Source: Paenisporosarcina sp. OV554 (GTDB lineage: Bacteria; Bacillota; Bacilli; Bacillales_A; Planococcaceae). Taken from it: a DNA stretch of 64,000 nt. The stretch is from NCBI RefSeq assembly GCF_003058165.1, contig NZ_QBUC01000003.1, forward strand, positions 1 to 64,000, given 5' to 3'. Below the pieces are notes generated by a model. The model did not search any database and was not told the origin of the DNA. It worked only from the letters and a program-made list of their open reading frames with translations. Made by a program: the position numbers and the translations under genes. Shown here piece by piece: positions 9,542 through 17,888 of this stretch (within the stretch, counting starts at the first letter, position 1; every line of letters starts with the position of its first letter).

Positions 9542-9592
9542 AATCAAGTGATATTTCTTATTTTAGCAAAAAAAGTTAGGAGTGTTCCTCCC

Positions 9593-10900
9593 GTGAATAA
9601 AAAAGACCTTCAATTATTACCGTTTTACCGTTTTGCAAGTGACCATATTCCCGTTGGTATTCACGCAATTGATCGTAATGGACGGACCATTTTATATAAT
9701 GAAAAAATGAAAAATATTGAAGGCTTAGATTTACACGATGTAGCCGATCGTTCTCTTCTTGAGTTATTCCAATTCGATCAACAAGAAAGCACTCTTTTAA
9801 AAGTACTACAAAGTGAGGAACACGTGTTAAATGTAAAACAAACGTATTGGAATCGTAATGGTCATGAAATTACAACAATAAATGATACATATCCCGTTTT
9901 TGAAAATGGCGAGTTAATCGGTGCTGTTGAATTAGCACGTGACGTCACAACCTTAGAACGTTTGGTTTACCAACCATTGCGTCGCTATGGTGAACCGATT
10001 ACATTTTCAGTAATTACAGCCGTTTCAGAATCGATGAAACAAGTCATTTCAACTGCTAAAAAAGCAGCTACTGCACGCTTATCTGTATTACTAGTTGGTG
10101 AAGCCGGAACTGGCAAAGACTTAGTTGCTGAAGGCATACATTACGAATTATCCCCACCTTTATCCCATTTCTATACGCTATATTGCCACAACTCTGATCC
10201 AACCATTCTAAATAAATTAAAAGACGACTTAGTTTCTCTTGAAGCAAGTACAATTTTTTGTGAACGAATTGATTTACTTACACTTAGTATGCAACAGCAG
10301 CTTTTAAGTATAGTTAATGATCCAACACTTTGTGACCATTTATTTTTAGCGAGCGTTGGCGCAGACCCAGTAGATTTAATTGCTTCAGGAGAACTTTTAA
10401 AAGACCTATATTATTTCTTTTCATCCATGACAATAGTTGTTCCTCCGTTAAGAGAACGCCGAGAAGACATCGATCCGTTTATTCATGACTACTTTGCTAG
10501 ACATCGTGTTCGTTTTGGTTCGGCTATTTTAAGTTTGACCAATGAAGTGCGCGAAATTTTCCATTCGTATGACTGGCCAGGAAATTTAAAAGAAGTGGAA
10601 ATTTTATTGGACGAAATGGCCTCTATGTTATCCGATGAAGACATGATTACTTTTGAAATGTTGCCTCTGCATTTTAAAATAAAAGTGCAAGAAATGCGAG
10701 AGCCTTTGATGAGAGCAGAAGATTTTGTTGTTCAGACAGATCGAGACTTATTGCCACTTGACGATTATTTAAGAGAAGCAGAGATGTACTACTTGCAAAA
10801 AGTGATGGGGATGTTTGATGGAAACGTTACAAAAGCTGCATTAGCTTTAGGAATGAGTAGACAGAACTTGCAGTATCGATTGAGAAAGATGAAGAAATAG
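9593..10900 (+). CDS. rocR: RocR-like regulator with degenerate sigma-54 activator domain
   Basis: A protein of 435 residues: a PAS-type sensor domain (about 10-120), an AAA+ domain (about 135-345) and a Fis-type helix-turn-helix (about 405-433). Walker A (GEAGTGKD, 169-176), the arginine-rich PPLRERREDI (284-293) and sensor II DWPGNLKE (327-334) are preserved. The GAFTGA loop expected near 200-215 is not seen. The Walker B region reads ASTIFCERIDLL instead of the usual G-T-L-F-L-D-E pattern. RocR normally activates roc genes with sigma-54; this protein probably works differently, perhaps on sigma-A promoters as TyrR-type proteins do. GTG start with AGGAG. Divergent from rocA. Confidence 0.8.
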   Translation: MNKKDLQLLPFYRFASDHIPVGIHAIDRNGRTILYNEKMKNIEGLDLHDVADRSLLELFQFDQQESTLLKVLQSEEHVLNVKQTYWNRNGHEITTINDTYPVFENGELIGAVELARDVTTLERLVYQPLRRYGEPITFSVITAVSESMKQVISTAKKAATARLSVLLVGEAGTGKDLVAEGIHYELSPPLSHFYTLYCHNSDPTILNKLKDDLVSLEASTIFCERIDLLTLSMQQQLLSIVNDPTLCDHLFLASVGADPVDLIASGELLKDLYYFFSSMTIVVPPLRERREDIDPFIHDYFARHRVRFGSAILSLTNEVREIFHSYDWPGNLKEVEILLDEMASMLSDEDMITFEMLPLHFKIKVQEMREPLMRAEDFVVQTDRDLLPLDDYLREAEMYYLQKVMGMFDGNVTKAALALGMSRQNLQYRLRKMKK

Positions 10901-10929
10901 AGCTTTGCATAATACTATTTATCAAATAA

Positions 10930-10967
10930 AAAAAGCGAGTAACTCATATAGAGTTAGCTCGCTTTTT
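10930..10967. terminator. Bidirectional terminator between rocR and yugI
   Basis: AAAAGCGAG plus ACTC pairs with GAGT plus CTCGCTTTTT. It is T-rich on both strands and lies between two convergent genes. Confidence 0.85.
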
Positions 10968-10968
10968 C

Positions 10969-11343
10969 TCATTGACCGGATTTATTAATCCATTCTTGCA
11001 ATTTATCTTTTAAAGAGTTAAAACCTTCTGCATCATGCTCGTCAACGCGTGCTTGCAATGATTTTTTAGGTTTGTCGTCTTTACGTAAAACTGGTGGACG
11101 TTCTTGTAATGCACGAATTGAAAGGCTGATTTTCCCTGCCTTTTCGTCCACTTCAAGTACTTTCACTTCTATTTCTTGACCAACTGACAAGAATTCGCTT
11201 ACTTCTTTTACATAACCGTATGTGATTTCAGAGATATGAACAAGACCTTGAGTCTCTTCATCTAATGCTACAAACGCGCCGTATGGCTGTACGCCTGTTA
11301 CTTTTCCTGAAACCACTTCACCAACTTGAAACTTCTTAGTCAT
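10969..11343 (-). CDS. yugI: S1-domain RNA-binding protein, general stress protein 13 (YugI/CvfD type)
   Basis: A protein of 124 residues. Residues 5-75 form one S1 (OB-fold) domain with the typical GxVxGVxxYGAFVxL opening and VLEVDEKAGKISLSIRAL closing. A charged C-terminal tail follows. Members bind RNA and ribosomes and influence translation under stress. It is a single gene with its own promoter (TTGAGT, 17 bases, TATAAT), convergent with rocR. Confidence 0.88.
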   Translation of the reverse strand: MTKKFQVGEVVSGKVTGVQPYGAFVALDEETQGLVHISEITYGYVKEVSEFLSVGQEIEVKVLEVDEKAGKISLSIRALQERPPVLRKDDKPKKSLQARVDEHDAEGFNSLKDKLQEWINKSGQ

Positions 11344-11396
11344 AATAATCTCTCCCAGTCTTGGATATATACCTATCTACCTTAAGGCCATAAAAG

Positions 11397-11425
11397 ATTA
11401 TACCATAAACTAGTAAATAACTCAA
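11397..11425 (-). promoter_or_regulatory. Sigma-A promoter of yugI
   Basis: On the minus strand, -35 TTGAGT (11420-11425), exactly 17 bases, and a perfect -10 TATAAT (11397-11402). It lies just downstream of the relic fragment ending at 11431. Confidence 0.75.
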
Positions 11426-11430
11426 AAACA

Positions 11431-11589
11431 TCACTGGAATGGAGCAAAATAAACTCGCCATCCATCTATAGTTTTCCGCATACTAATACCTTTTCGTGTT
11501 TCATTTCCATATTGAAACTCTCTTTTAAGTTCGAAATATATTATTTGATCGTACTCTTCATCTCCTTGCGGTATTACAGGAGTGTATTG
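11431..11589 (-). pseudogene. Relic of a second copy of the anti-sigma-like gene's C-terminus
   Basis: The minus strand encodes about 52 codons ending in TGA at 11431. They align to the last about 42 residues of the neighbouring 712-residue protein at roughly half identity: DQIIYFELKREFQ against DQVIYFNLKTEYQ, and DGWRVYFAPFQ against EGWRVHFMPMQ. It has no start codon, since an in-frame TGA lies at 11590-11592, and it begins ten bases after the intact gene's stop. It is best read as the surviving tail of a diverged tandem paralogue. Confidence 0.75.
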
Positions 11590-11598
11590 TCAAAAGAC

Positions 11599-13737
11599 TC
11601 ACTGCATCGGCATAAAGTGAACACGCCATCCTTCACTCGTTTTACGCAGTTGGAATCCTTTCTGAATTTCATCTTTTGTCTGATATTCGGTTTTTAAATT
11701 AAAATAAATGACTTGATCATGGTCGCCTTGCACTTCTTCTAATTGATATTCAACTGATTCGAATAGAGTCTTCCAATCCATGACGTCGGCAGAACGGGAG
11801 TATTCACCTATAAATTCCTCGCGGGTAGGTCTTAAATAGTTCACGTCATCCAACAACAATGCATACTGGGTTTCAGCATCACCCGAATATAATGCTTCCA
11901 AATAGATGCCTGCAATAATATCTGGACTTTCCGATCTAATGATATCGAAGTCATATGCTTCTTTGAATTCTTCATAAATTCTTTGGACTCTTTTCGTGTA
12001 CTTTAAAGTAATCGGTTCGTAATAGTGCTCTCCTAGAGTTGTCACCGAAATACCTAAATCGATTTGCCATACACCTTCTCGGTTTTTCACAACCGGTATT
12101 GTCTTAACAGTTTCCTTCGTTTGGACTTCAATCATGCCAAAAAGTTCTTCATTTTGAGAGGTGCTCATTCGTTCATCATACATAAGTGTAATTACTTCTT
12201 CGGGAAGAATATTTTCGTTCCCTAGAAATGCCTGTATATCCGCTACTGATTCCATTCCTTGGAATGGAAGAGTCAAATCCAACAGTACTTCTGGGAAATC
12301 TGATTGTTGGGCATAGGAAAATAACAGCACAGACTCAATCGGCGTTAAATTCGATAAGGCATAATCAGGATTTTTTGAGCCTGGATTTTTCAGATAGCCA
12401 TGAATTTTTTGATGTAATTCTGAGTTTGGCCATTCAACCACTTTTACAGAGTCCGCTAATTCCTCAGTCGGCATTAATTTTGCGAGTTCACCCGTTTCTG
12501 CAAGCCGGACTGCATCCTTCAAATCATTGAAATCAAGTAATTTGTAAGTTTCGTTCACTTCCCAATTATTCGCACTTAAGGAATCGACAACAGGTTTCAA
12601 GTAATATTTCATTGGTGATACACTAGGAATCAAAAGGAAATAATTCCATGCGGTTTGATATTCCTCTTTAATTTTCCCATTTGAAAAAACTGCTGTGTTG
12701 GAAGAGCCGAAAATCAATGTATAAGCAAGGTCTTCATAATAAGATTTTATTACGGAGTACAATTCACCTCGCTGTCTGACGCTCATCAGGGAATATTCTA
12801 TAGACTCCAAAATGTACGCTGATTCCTGTGTATCGTAAACTAGTTCCCCTCCATACGTGAATGGAGCCATTTGTTTAATATACAATGAATTTAGGGCTGA
12901 CTGGGCTATCTTTCCATCCAGACCGAATATCATATCATTCATTTCAATATCAGCTATAAATTCTTTTTGATTTGGTGCCACCTCAATCCGAATACCTTCT
13001 TGAGAAGCATTCGAAATCATCAGCTGCACTGGTTCAGGCAAATCTTTTCTACGGCTATACAAATAGTCGGCATCAAGTTTTCCGTTCATTTTAGCTGTAT
13101 TTAAGATTTCCTTATTTTTAGTAATGACCAAATCATAGACCATTTTCAAGTCATCCATTTTACTGCTCAGTTCATCCACAAAACCTGTACTCATTTCTTC
13201 ATTCAATGGGCTATTGTTTTTAAGGCTTGTCACCATTTCTGAAGGCAGTAGTAAATACTTAATCGTTTCTCCATAGGCTATTTTCAAGGGAAGTGTCGAC
13301 TTCTTTATAGTGTCAGGATGTGTGATACGTGCAAATTCACTATCCGCAAACTTTACAAAGCCCAGATGATCGAACTGTTCATTCGTCAAGCCCAGCATTT
13401 TCTGTCTCTTTTCCCGCTCCGATTGATAGTCTTTCTTGAGTTCTTCCATTTCCTTCTGATCGTATTCGGCAGCCGTGCTGTTCTTTTCCTCATCATGATC
13501 ATTCATGAATGAAGCACTCAAAATACCTATTAAAAAGATACTTGCTAAACTGACAGCCCAGACACTATTTTTTTGCCACTTAGATGTATTGACCGACTTA
13601 TCGACTGTTCCATATTGTTGTTGTTGGCTTTCATCCTCGATTTTAGACAATACTTCGTCCGCTTTGAATTTAGACGGGACGCGATTGTATGATTTTTTTA
13701 ATAAGTTCATTCGTTGTTCAAATTCTTTATCGTCCAT
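11599..13737 (-). CDS. Membrane-anchored anti-sigma-like protein with large extracytoplasmic region
   Basis: A protein of 712 residues. The cytoplasmic N-terminus is about 55 residues and charged. One transmembrane helix lies near 57-78 (VWAVSLASIFLIGILSASF). An extracytoplasmic region of more than 600 residues follows. The C-terminal about 100 residues look like a small NTF2-like ligand or sensor domain ending in a WRV motif. It overlaps the sigma gene by 11 bp, so translation is probably coupled, and its topology fits an anti-sigma factor. No zinc-type ZAS motif (HxxxCxxC) is present. The middle region has no family I recognise. The role as regulator of the adjacent sigma factor is inferred from position and topology. 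Confidence 0.65.
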   Translation of the reverse strand: MDDKEFEQRMNLLKKSYNRVPSKFKADEVLSKIEDESQQQQYGTVDKSVNTSKWQKNSVWAVSLASIFLIGILSASFMNDHDEEKNSTAAEYDQKEMEELKKDYQSEREKRQKMLGLTNEQFDHLGFVKFADSEFARITHPDTIKKSTLPLKIAYGETIKYLLLPSEMVTSLKNNSPLNEEMSTGFVDELSSKMDDLKMVYDLVITKNKEILNTAKMNGKLDADYLYSRRKDLPEPVQLMISNASQEGIRIEVAPNQKEFIADIEMNDMIFGLDGKIAQSALNSLYIKQMAPFTYGGELVYDTQESAYILESIEYSLMSVRQRGELYSVIKSYYEDLAYTLIFGSSNTAVFSNGKIKEEYQTAWNYFLLIPSVSPMKYYLKPVVDSLSANNWEVNETYKLLDFNDLKDAVRLAETGELAKLMPTEELADSVKVVEWPNSELHQKIHGYLKNPGSKNPDYALSNLTPIESVLLFSYAQQSDFPEVLLDLTLPFQGMESVADIQAFLGNENILPEEVITLMYDERMSTSQNEELFGMIEVQTKETVKTIPVVKNREGVWQIDLGISVTTLGEHYYEPITLKYTKRVQRIYEEFKEAYDFDIIRSESPDIIAGIYLEALYSGDAETQYALLLDDVNYLRPTREEFIGEYSRSADVMDWKTLFESVEYQLEEVQGDHDQVIYFNLKTEYQTKDEIQKGFQLRKTSEGWRVHFMPMQ

Positions 13738-14284
13738 ATTCGGCCCCTCCTATTAAAGCGATTGCGGAATTTAGTTGGTCTTTCGCGCTCAATAAACGTG
13801 TTTTAACTGTTGCGAGCGGGATATTCATAACTTCACCTATTTGATCATATGTGAGTTCCTGAAAATAGAATAAGACGATAGGTATACGATATTTTTCTTC
13901 TAATGCTCGAATAGCTTCATGAAGTACTCTGTCCTCTTCGAATACTAATATTTTTGATTCTGTTAATTTTCTGGGTATTCCAAAGTTGATTTCGCCTTGG
14001 ATTTTACTTTCTTTTACTTTTTCTCTATTTGTTAATCGATAATAATCTTTTGTGATATTTAAGGTGATTTTATATAACCATATGGAAAATTGATCTTGTC
14101 TAAAATGGTTTAAAAATCTATATAATTTCATAAAAACTTCTTGTGTGACGTCTTGAACATCATCTGCTTTGACGCCACATTGAAAGGCGAACTTCTCAAC
14201 TGTGCGATGATGAAGGTTCATTAATTCACCATAAGCCACTTTATCCCCTTTTTGCGCCCTGTCAATCAATTCAAGTTTTTCCAT
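13727..14284 (-). CDS. ECF-family RNA polymerase sigma factor
   Basis: A protein of 185 residues with the two ECF domains: region 2 (about 8-80, with VQDVTQEVFMKLYRFL and an FSIWLYKITLNITKDYYR core) and region 4 (about 115-172, with helix-turn-helix LTYDQIGEVMNIPLATVKTRL). It directs RNA polymerase to a small regulon, probably in response to an envelope signal sensed by the membrane partner encoded next. Upstream lies an ECF-type promoter, which suggests positive autoregulation. It resembles SigW/SigV-class factors but I do not assign an orthologue. Confidence 0.9.
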   Translation of the reverse strand: MEKLELIDRAQKGDKVAYGELMNLHHRTVEKFAFQCGVKADDVQDVTQEVFMKLYRFLNHFRQDQFSIWLYKITLNITKDYYRLTNREKVKESKIQGEINFGIPRKLTESKILVFEEDRVLHEAIRALEEKYRIPIVLFYFQELTYDQIGEVMNIPLATVKTRLLSAKDQLNSAIALIGGAEYGR

Positions 14285-14316
14285 ACGTCCCCTCCACTCT
14301 CTCTATTTGTTATAAG

Positions 14317-14346
14317 TTATACGTTTCTTTTTCTATGATTGTTTCA
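14317..14346 (-). promoter_or_regulatory. ECF-type promoter of the sigma/anti-sigma operon
   Basis: On the minus strand, TGAAAC (14341-14346), 17 bases, then CGTATAA (14317-14323), the AAC/CGT pattern of Bacillus ECF promoters (SigW consensus TGAAAC-N16-CGTA). It lies 33 bases before the sigma gene. Confidence 0.65.
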
Positions 14347-14418
14347 AAAGTTATATTCTTTTTTATTCCTGTCGTGTAGTATTAGAAAAATCTTTAAAGA
14401 ATTTAGGAGTTGGGTTAA

Positions 14419-15759
14419 ATGGAAAAGCGCGATCATTTTGCATCAAAGATAGGCTTTGTCCTCGCAGCTGCAGGTAGTGCGATTGGACTTGGAGCAATAT
14501 GGAAGTTTCCATATATGGCAGGAACAAACGGTGGTAGCGTATTTGTCTTATTATTTATTATCAGTACATTATTAATTGGGTTACCAATTCTATTAGCAGA
14601 GTTTGTTCTTGGTCGGAAAGGCCAAGCAGATGCAGTAACAAGTTTTAAAAGATTAAAACCGGGTAAAAATTGGTTCTTTATTGGCTGGTCTGGGTTCTTT
14701 TTCTCACTCATCATTTTGTCATTCTACAGTGTGGTTGGCGGATGGATTTTATCCTATTTAGGAAGAGCCTTAATGTTCAGTCTTGATAATAATGGAAACA
14801 GTGATTACGGAAAGTTATTTGAATCAATTATCTCAAATCCTTGGGAGGTATTAATTGGTCAAGCAGTCTTTATGATTTTGACTGTCATCATTGTACGTGG
14901 GGGTATTGAAGGCGGTATTGAACGCGCCAGTCGAATCATGATGCCCGCTCTATTAATATTCTTTGTTGTGTTAGTTATCCGTTCTTTAACATTAGACGGT
15001 GCAATGGAAGGCGTTAAATTTATGTTTGTCCCAGATTGGTCTTACTTTAATGCTCAAACCATGTTATTGGCATTAGGACAAGCATTCTTCTCTCTAAGTG
15101 TTGGTGTGGCTGGAATGATGACTTATGCTTCTTATTTGCCTAAAGATCAAAAGTTAGGCAGTTCAGCGTTCAGTGTTTCTATGTTAAATATCGGTATTTC
15201 TCTAATGGCAGGTTTAGTAATTTTCCCTGCAGTTTTCGCTTTAGGTTATTCACCAGATGAAGGTCCTGGACTTGTATTCATCATTTTACCTGCCGTGTTC
15301 GAGCAAATTCCTTTTGGTGCATTCTTTATGCTCATGTTCTTTATCTTATTATTATTCGCAACATTAACTTCTTCGATTGCGATGTTAGAAACTGTTGTGT
15401 CTATTGGGATAAAAAATGCATACGATAAACGGAAACGAGCTGCCTGGATTTATGGTTTAGTGATTTTCTTAGTAGGTATTCCAAGTGCTCTATCTTTCGG
15501 TGTTTTTTCCGATATTAAAATATTAGGAAAAACATTCTTCGATTTTGCGGATTTCCTAACAAGTAGTATAGGCTTACCTTTAGGCGCTTTATTAATATCA
15601 ATTTTTGCAGGATACGTTGTGAAGAAATCAGAACTGATCGAGGAATTAAATATTTCTCCTGTCACGTTTAAGTCTTGGTATTTTATCGTTCGTTATCTAG
15701 CTCCGGTAGCCATCATTCTGGTCTTTATAAACGCTGTTATTTCAGCATTTAGAGGGTAA
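14419..15759 (+). CDS. Sodium-dependent transporter, NSS family
   Basis: A membrane protein of 446 residues with about 11-12 helices, homologous to bacterial neurotransmitter:sodium symporters (YocR/YhdH type). TM1 carries the signature FVLAAAGSAIGLGAIWKFPY (near 13-32), whose unwound GxAxGLG stretch binds Na+ and substrate; NGGSVF follows. The substrate is probably an amino acid. It is a single gene, divergent from the ECF operon, with GGAGT before the ATG. Confidence 0.9.
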   Translation: MEKRDHFASKIGFVLAAAGSAIGLGAIWKFPYMAGTNGGSVFVLLFIISTLLIGLPILLAEFVLGRKGQADAVTSFKRLKPGKNWFFIGWSGFFFSLIILSFYSVVGGWILSYLGRALMFSLDNNGNSDYGKLFESIISNPWEVLIGQAVFMILTVIIVRGGIEGGIERASRIMMPALLIFFVVLVIRSLTLDGAMEGVKFMFVPDWSYFNAQTMLLALGQAFFSLSVGVAGMMTYASYLPKDQKLGSSAFSVSMLNIGISLMAGLVIFPAVFALGYSPDEGPGLVFIILPAVFEQIPFGAFFMLMFFILLLFATLTSSIAMLETVVSIGIKNAYDKRKRAAWIYGLVIFLVGIPSALSFGVFSDIKILGKTFFDFADFLTSSIGLPLGALLISIFAGYVVKKSELIEELNISPVTFKSWYFIVRYLAPVAIILVFINAVISAFRG

Positions 15760-15817
15760 GCTTCTGTCTATAAAACAACTTATTTCACATAATCCATGTA
15801 TGTGGAGTATGATAAGA

Positions 15818-15838
15818 TAGTAAGTAGCATACTTACTA
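15818..15838. promoter_or_regulatory. Candidate autoregulatory operator of the Xre gene
   Basis: A perfect 9-bp inverted repeat TAGTAAGTA-GCA-TACTTACTA, located 22 bases before the start of the small Xre-family gene. It is just downstream of -10-like TATGAT/TAAGAT sequences (15808-15818). Confidence 0.55.
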
Positions 15839-15860
15839 TGATGGAAAGGAGTGCATGAAG

Positions 15861-16076
15861 ATGAAACAAGAATTTCACACTCAACTTCGCTTGTTGCGGG
15901 AAGAACGTAATATGACTTTAGAAGATTTATCTTTAAAAACCAGAATAGGTGCGAGGAAATTAGAACAATATGAAGCCGGTACAGAAGTTCCTTCCGTACA
16001 GACCATTTTGAAATTATCTAACGCACTAGAAGTTCCTGTCTCTAATTTATTAGATGGGCTTCAAGTTAATTCATAA
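15861..16076 (+). CDS. Small Xre-family helix-turn-helix regulator
   Basis: A protein of 71 residues that is almost entirely one Cro/CI-type HTH domain (about residues 6-62: LRLLREERNMTLEDLSLKTR, then QYEAGTEVPSVQTILKLSNAL). It has no second domain, so it probably acts as a simple dimeric repressor, likely of itself through the perfect inverted repeat upstream. I chose the ATG at 15861 because GGAG is 9 bases away; the ATG at 15855 is too close. The target genes are unknown. Confidence 0.85.
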   Translation: MKQEFHTQLRLLREERNMTLEDLSLKTRIGARKLEQYEAGTEVPSVQTILKLSNALEVPVSNLLDGLQVNS

Positions 16077-16081
16077 AAACG

Positions 16082-16116
16082 AAAGAGCATTCACCCAAAT
16101 GGGAGAATGCTCTTTT
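16082..16116. terminator. Bidirectional terminator between the Xre gene and yugE
   Basis: AAAGAGCATTC and GAATGCTCTTT, with an inner CCCA/TGGG pairing. T-rich on the plus strand. It separates convergent genes. Confidence 0.8.
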
Positions 16117-16146
16117 GTTTTATCCAGATACAAAAAGAAACTCGGA

Positions 16147-16410
16147 TTAAACTATACATTTTGCTTCATATTTAACAGCTATTAGTTTATAAGCAATTTG
16201 AACACATTGCTCAAGAGGAATCCACTGTTCATAAGAATGTTCATACACTTCTTGAATGCGTTTAGCAAGTTCTGAAGGATGATCAATTCCTTGAAGTGCA
16301 GCCACAACATCAGCTGTTTCCGTATCATATGCATCCGGACCCATATTAAAAGGATCCCACATTTGAAGTAACTTAACCGATTTTCGATTCATTTCAATGT
16401 TTTCCATCAT
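16147..16410 (-). CDS. yugE: DUF1871 (YugE-like) family protein
   Basis: A soluble protein of 87 residues resembling the DUF1871/YugE family: LLQMWDPFNMGPDAYDTE near residues 14-31, followed by helical AKRIQEVYEHSYEQW. It has no known activity. In B. subtilis yugE also lies beside patB, which supports the name. It is a single gene, divergent from patB. Confidence 0.7.
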   Translation of the reverse strand: MMENIEMNRKSVKLLQMWDPFNMGPDAYDTETADVVAALQGIDHPSELAKRIQEVYEHSYEQWIPLEQCVQIAYKLIAVKYEAKCIV

Positions 16411-16571
16411 TTTTCACCTATTTGCTTTTCTTTAATAAAGGCTATGATAACATAATAAAGGAACGAAGGCTAGATTCAGGACGTCCTGTCATGACTAGTA
16501 ATCGTACTCTATAAACTTGAAAACAAACTGAATACAATACTTCCACAATAAAAAGGAAAGAAGGAATTACC

Positions 16572-17744
16572 TTGACTAATTTTGAACAAGTGATTGACCG
16601 ACGTAAAAGTCGTTCTGTTAAATGGGATTTAATGGAGACGATATATGGGATTGAAGATGCTTCTGACATTTTGCCAATGTGGGTAGCTGATATGGACTTC
16701 GCCGCACCTCAAGCAGTTACTGATGCCTTACATAGCCGAATTGATCATCCTGTCTTTGGTTATTCCTATATGTGTGAAGGTTGTAAAACAGCTGTGCACA
16801 CGTGGTTAGAAGAGCGACATGATTGGCACACCCAAACAGAATGGATGCTGTTTCATCATGGGGTAGTTCCTGCAATTGCATCTGTAGTTGAAGCATTTAC
16901 AGAAAAAGACGATCGTATATTAATAACTCCCCCCGTTTACCCTATGTTCTTTTCAGTTCCGGATAGACTAGGTCGCCAAATAGTGGAAAGTTTATTAATA
17001 GAAGAAAAAGGCAATTATCAAGTGGACTTTGATTCATTCGAGGAACAATTGAAACAAGGAGTAAAATTATTTATTTTATGTAACCCACACAATCCAGGTG
17101 GCATGGTATGGTCAAAAGAGACGTTACTGGAAATTATTCGATTGTGTGCCAAGTATGATACTCTCATTTTATCGGATGAAATACACGCTGATTTAGTGTT
17201 CCCTGGACATCAGCATATCCCATTGGCGACTTTGGCAGGGGATGAAGTAAACAGAATTATAACTTGTGTAGCTCCAACCAAAACGTTTAATTTAGCTGGT
17301 GTACAAGCCGCTGTGATGATTGCGACAGATCCTGAAAAACGAGAAAAACTAAAAGAAAACGCACTTGCTCATGGACAAATGGAACTTAGCCCTTTTGCTG
17401 CAGCTGCTTTAACTGCTGCCTATGAAGATGGTGGTCCTTGGTTAGATGAATTAATGAACGTCCTTTCTTCTCATATGGACTATGCAATTAATAAAATCAC
17501 ACAATCTGTTGCAGGAATAAAAATCAACAAACCACAAGGGACCTACTTGCTATGGATTGATTACAGAGACACAGGATTATCAGAAAAAGAAATAATGGAC
17601 AAGTTATTAACCAAAGGGAAACTTGCATTAGAACCAGGTTCCAAGTACGGCGATTCTGGAAAAGGCTTCTTGAGAATGAATGTAGCTTGCCCACGTCAAA
17701 CACTTGAAGATGGTGTTTTGCGTTTCATAACCGCTTTAACATAA
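16572..17744 (+). CDS. patB: PatB/MalY-type cystathionine beta-lyase (C-S lyase)
   Basis: A fold-type I PLP enzyme of 390 residues. It opens with DRRKSRSVKWD and PMWVADMDF, which are hallmarks of the MalY/PatB group. The PLP aspartate region is ILSDEIHADL (about 200) and the Schiff-base lysine lies in APTKTFNLAG (about 234). It cleaves cystathionine and related S-conjugates to pyruvate, ammonia and a thiol, in methionine/cysteine metabolism. It starts at TTG with GAAGGAA upstream. Its stop codon is the first base triplet of a repeat element. Confidence 0.92.
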   Translation: MTNFEQVIDRRKSRSVKWDLMETIYGIEDASDILPMWVADMDFAAPQAVTDALHSRIDHPVFGYSYMCEGCKTAVHTWLEERHDWHTQTEWMLFHHGVVPAIASVVEAFTEKDDRILITPPVYPMFFSVPDRLGRQIVESLLIEEKGNYQVDFDSFEEQLKQGVKLFILCNPHNPGGMVWSKETLLEIIRLCAKYDTLILSDEIHADLVFPGHQHIPLATLAGDEVNRIITCVAPTKTFNLAGVQAAVMIATDPEKREKLKENALAHGQMELSPFAAAALTAAYEDGGPWLDELMNVLSSHMDYAINKITQSVAGIKINKPQGTYLLWIDYRDTGLSEKEIMDKLLTKGKLALEPGSKYGDSGKGFLRMNVACPRQTLEDGVLRFITALT

Positions 17745-17850
17745 GAAAAGCGCCTTCTAGATCGACACCGGCGCTGGGAGTTAGACATATCTGCGCCATG
17801 TACGAAGGTGTAGCTCGGAAAAACTTTTACTTTCTTTTAACATAAGAAAA
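17735..17850. repeat. E3 repeat copy after patB, flanked by 15-bp direct repeats
   Basis: The string TTTAACATAAGAAAA (containing the patB stop) occurs at 17735-17749 and again at 17836-17850, flanking an 86-base insert with a GACACCGGCGCTGG module. The insert ends in GAAGGTGTAGCTCGGAAAAA, almost the same as the end of the copy after yuzD (34415-34435). This looks like an insertion with target duplication. Confidence 0.65.
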
Positions 17851-17884
17851 AGGCTTAACCATTTGTAATTGGTTAAGCCTTTTT
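17847..17884. terminator. Bidirectional terminator between patB and the small membrane gene
   Basis: A 15-bp perfect stem AAAAAGGCTTAACCA / TGGTTAAGCCTTTTT with an 8-base loop. T-rich on both strands. Confidence 0.9.
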
Positions 17885-17888
17885 CAAT

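Noticed and set aside
9452-9592. Sigma-54 promoter for rocA
   Set aside because: No GG at -24 with GC at -12 at the correct 10-base distance was found on the minus strand. The TTTGCACT arm only resembles the -12 half.
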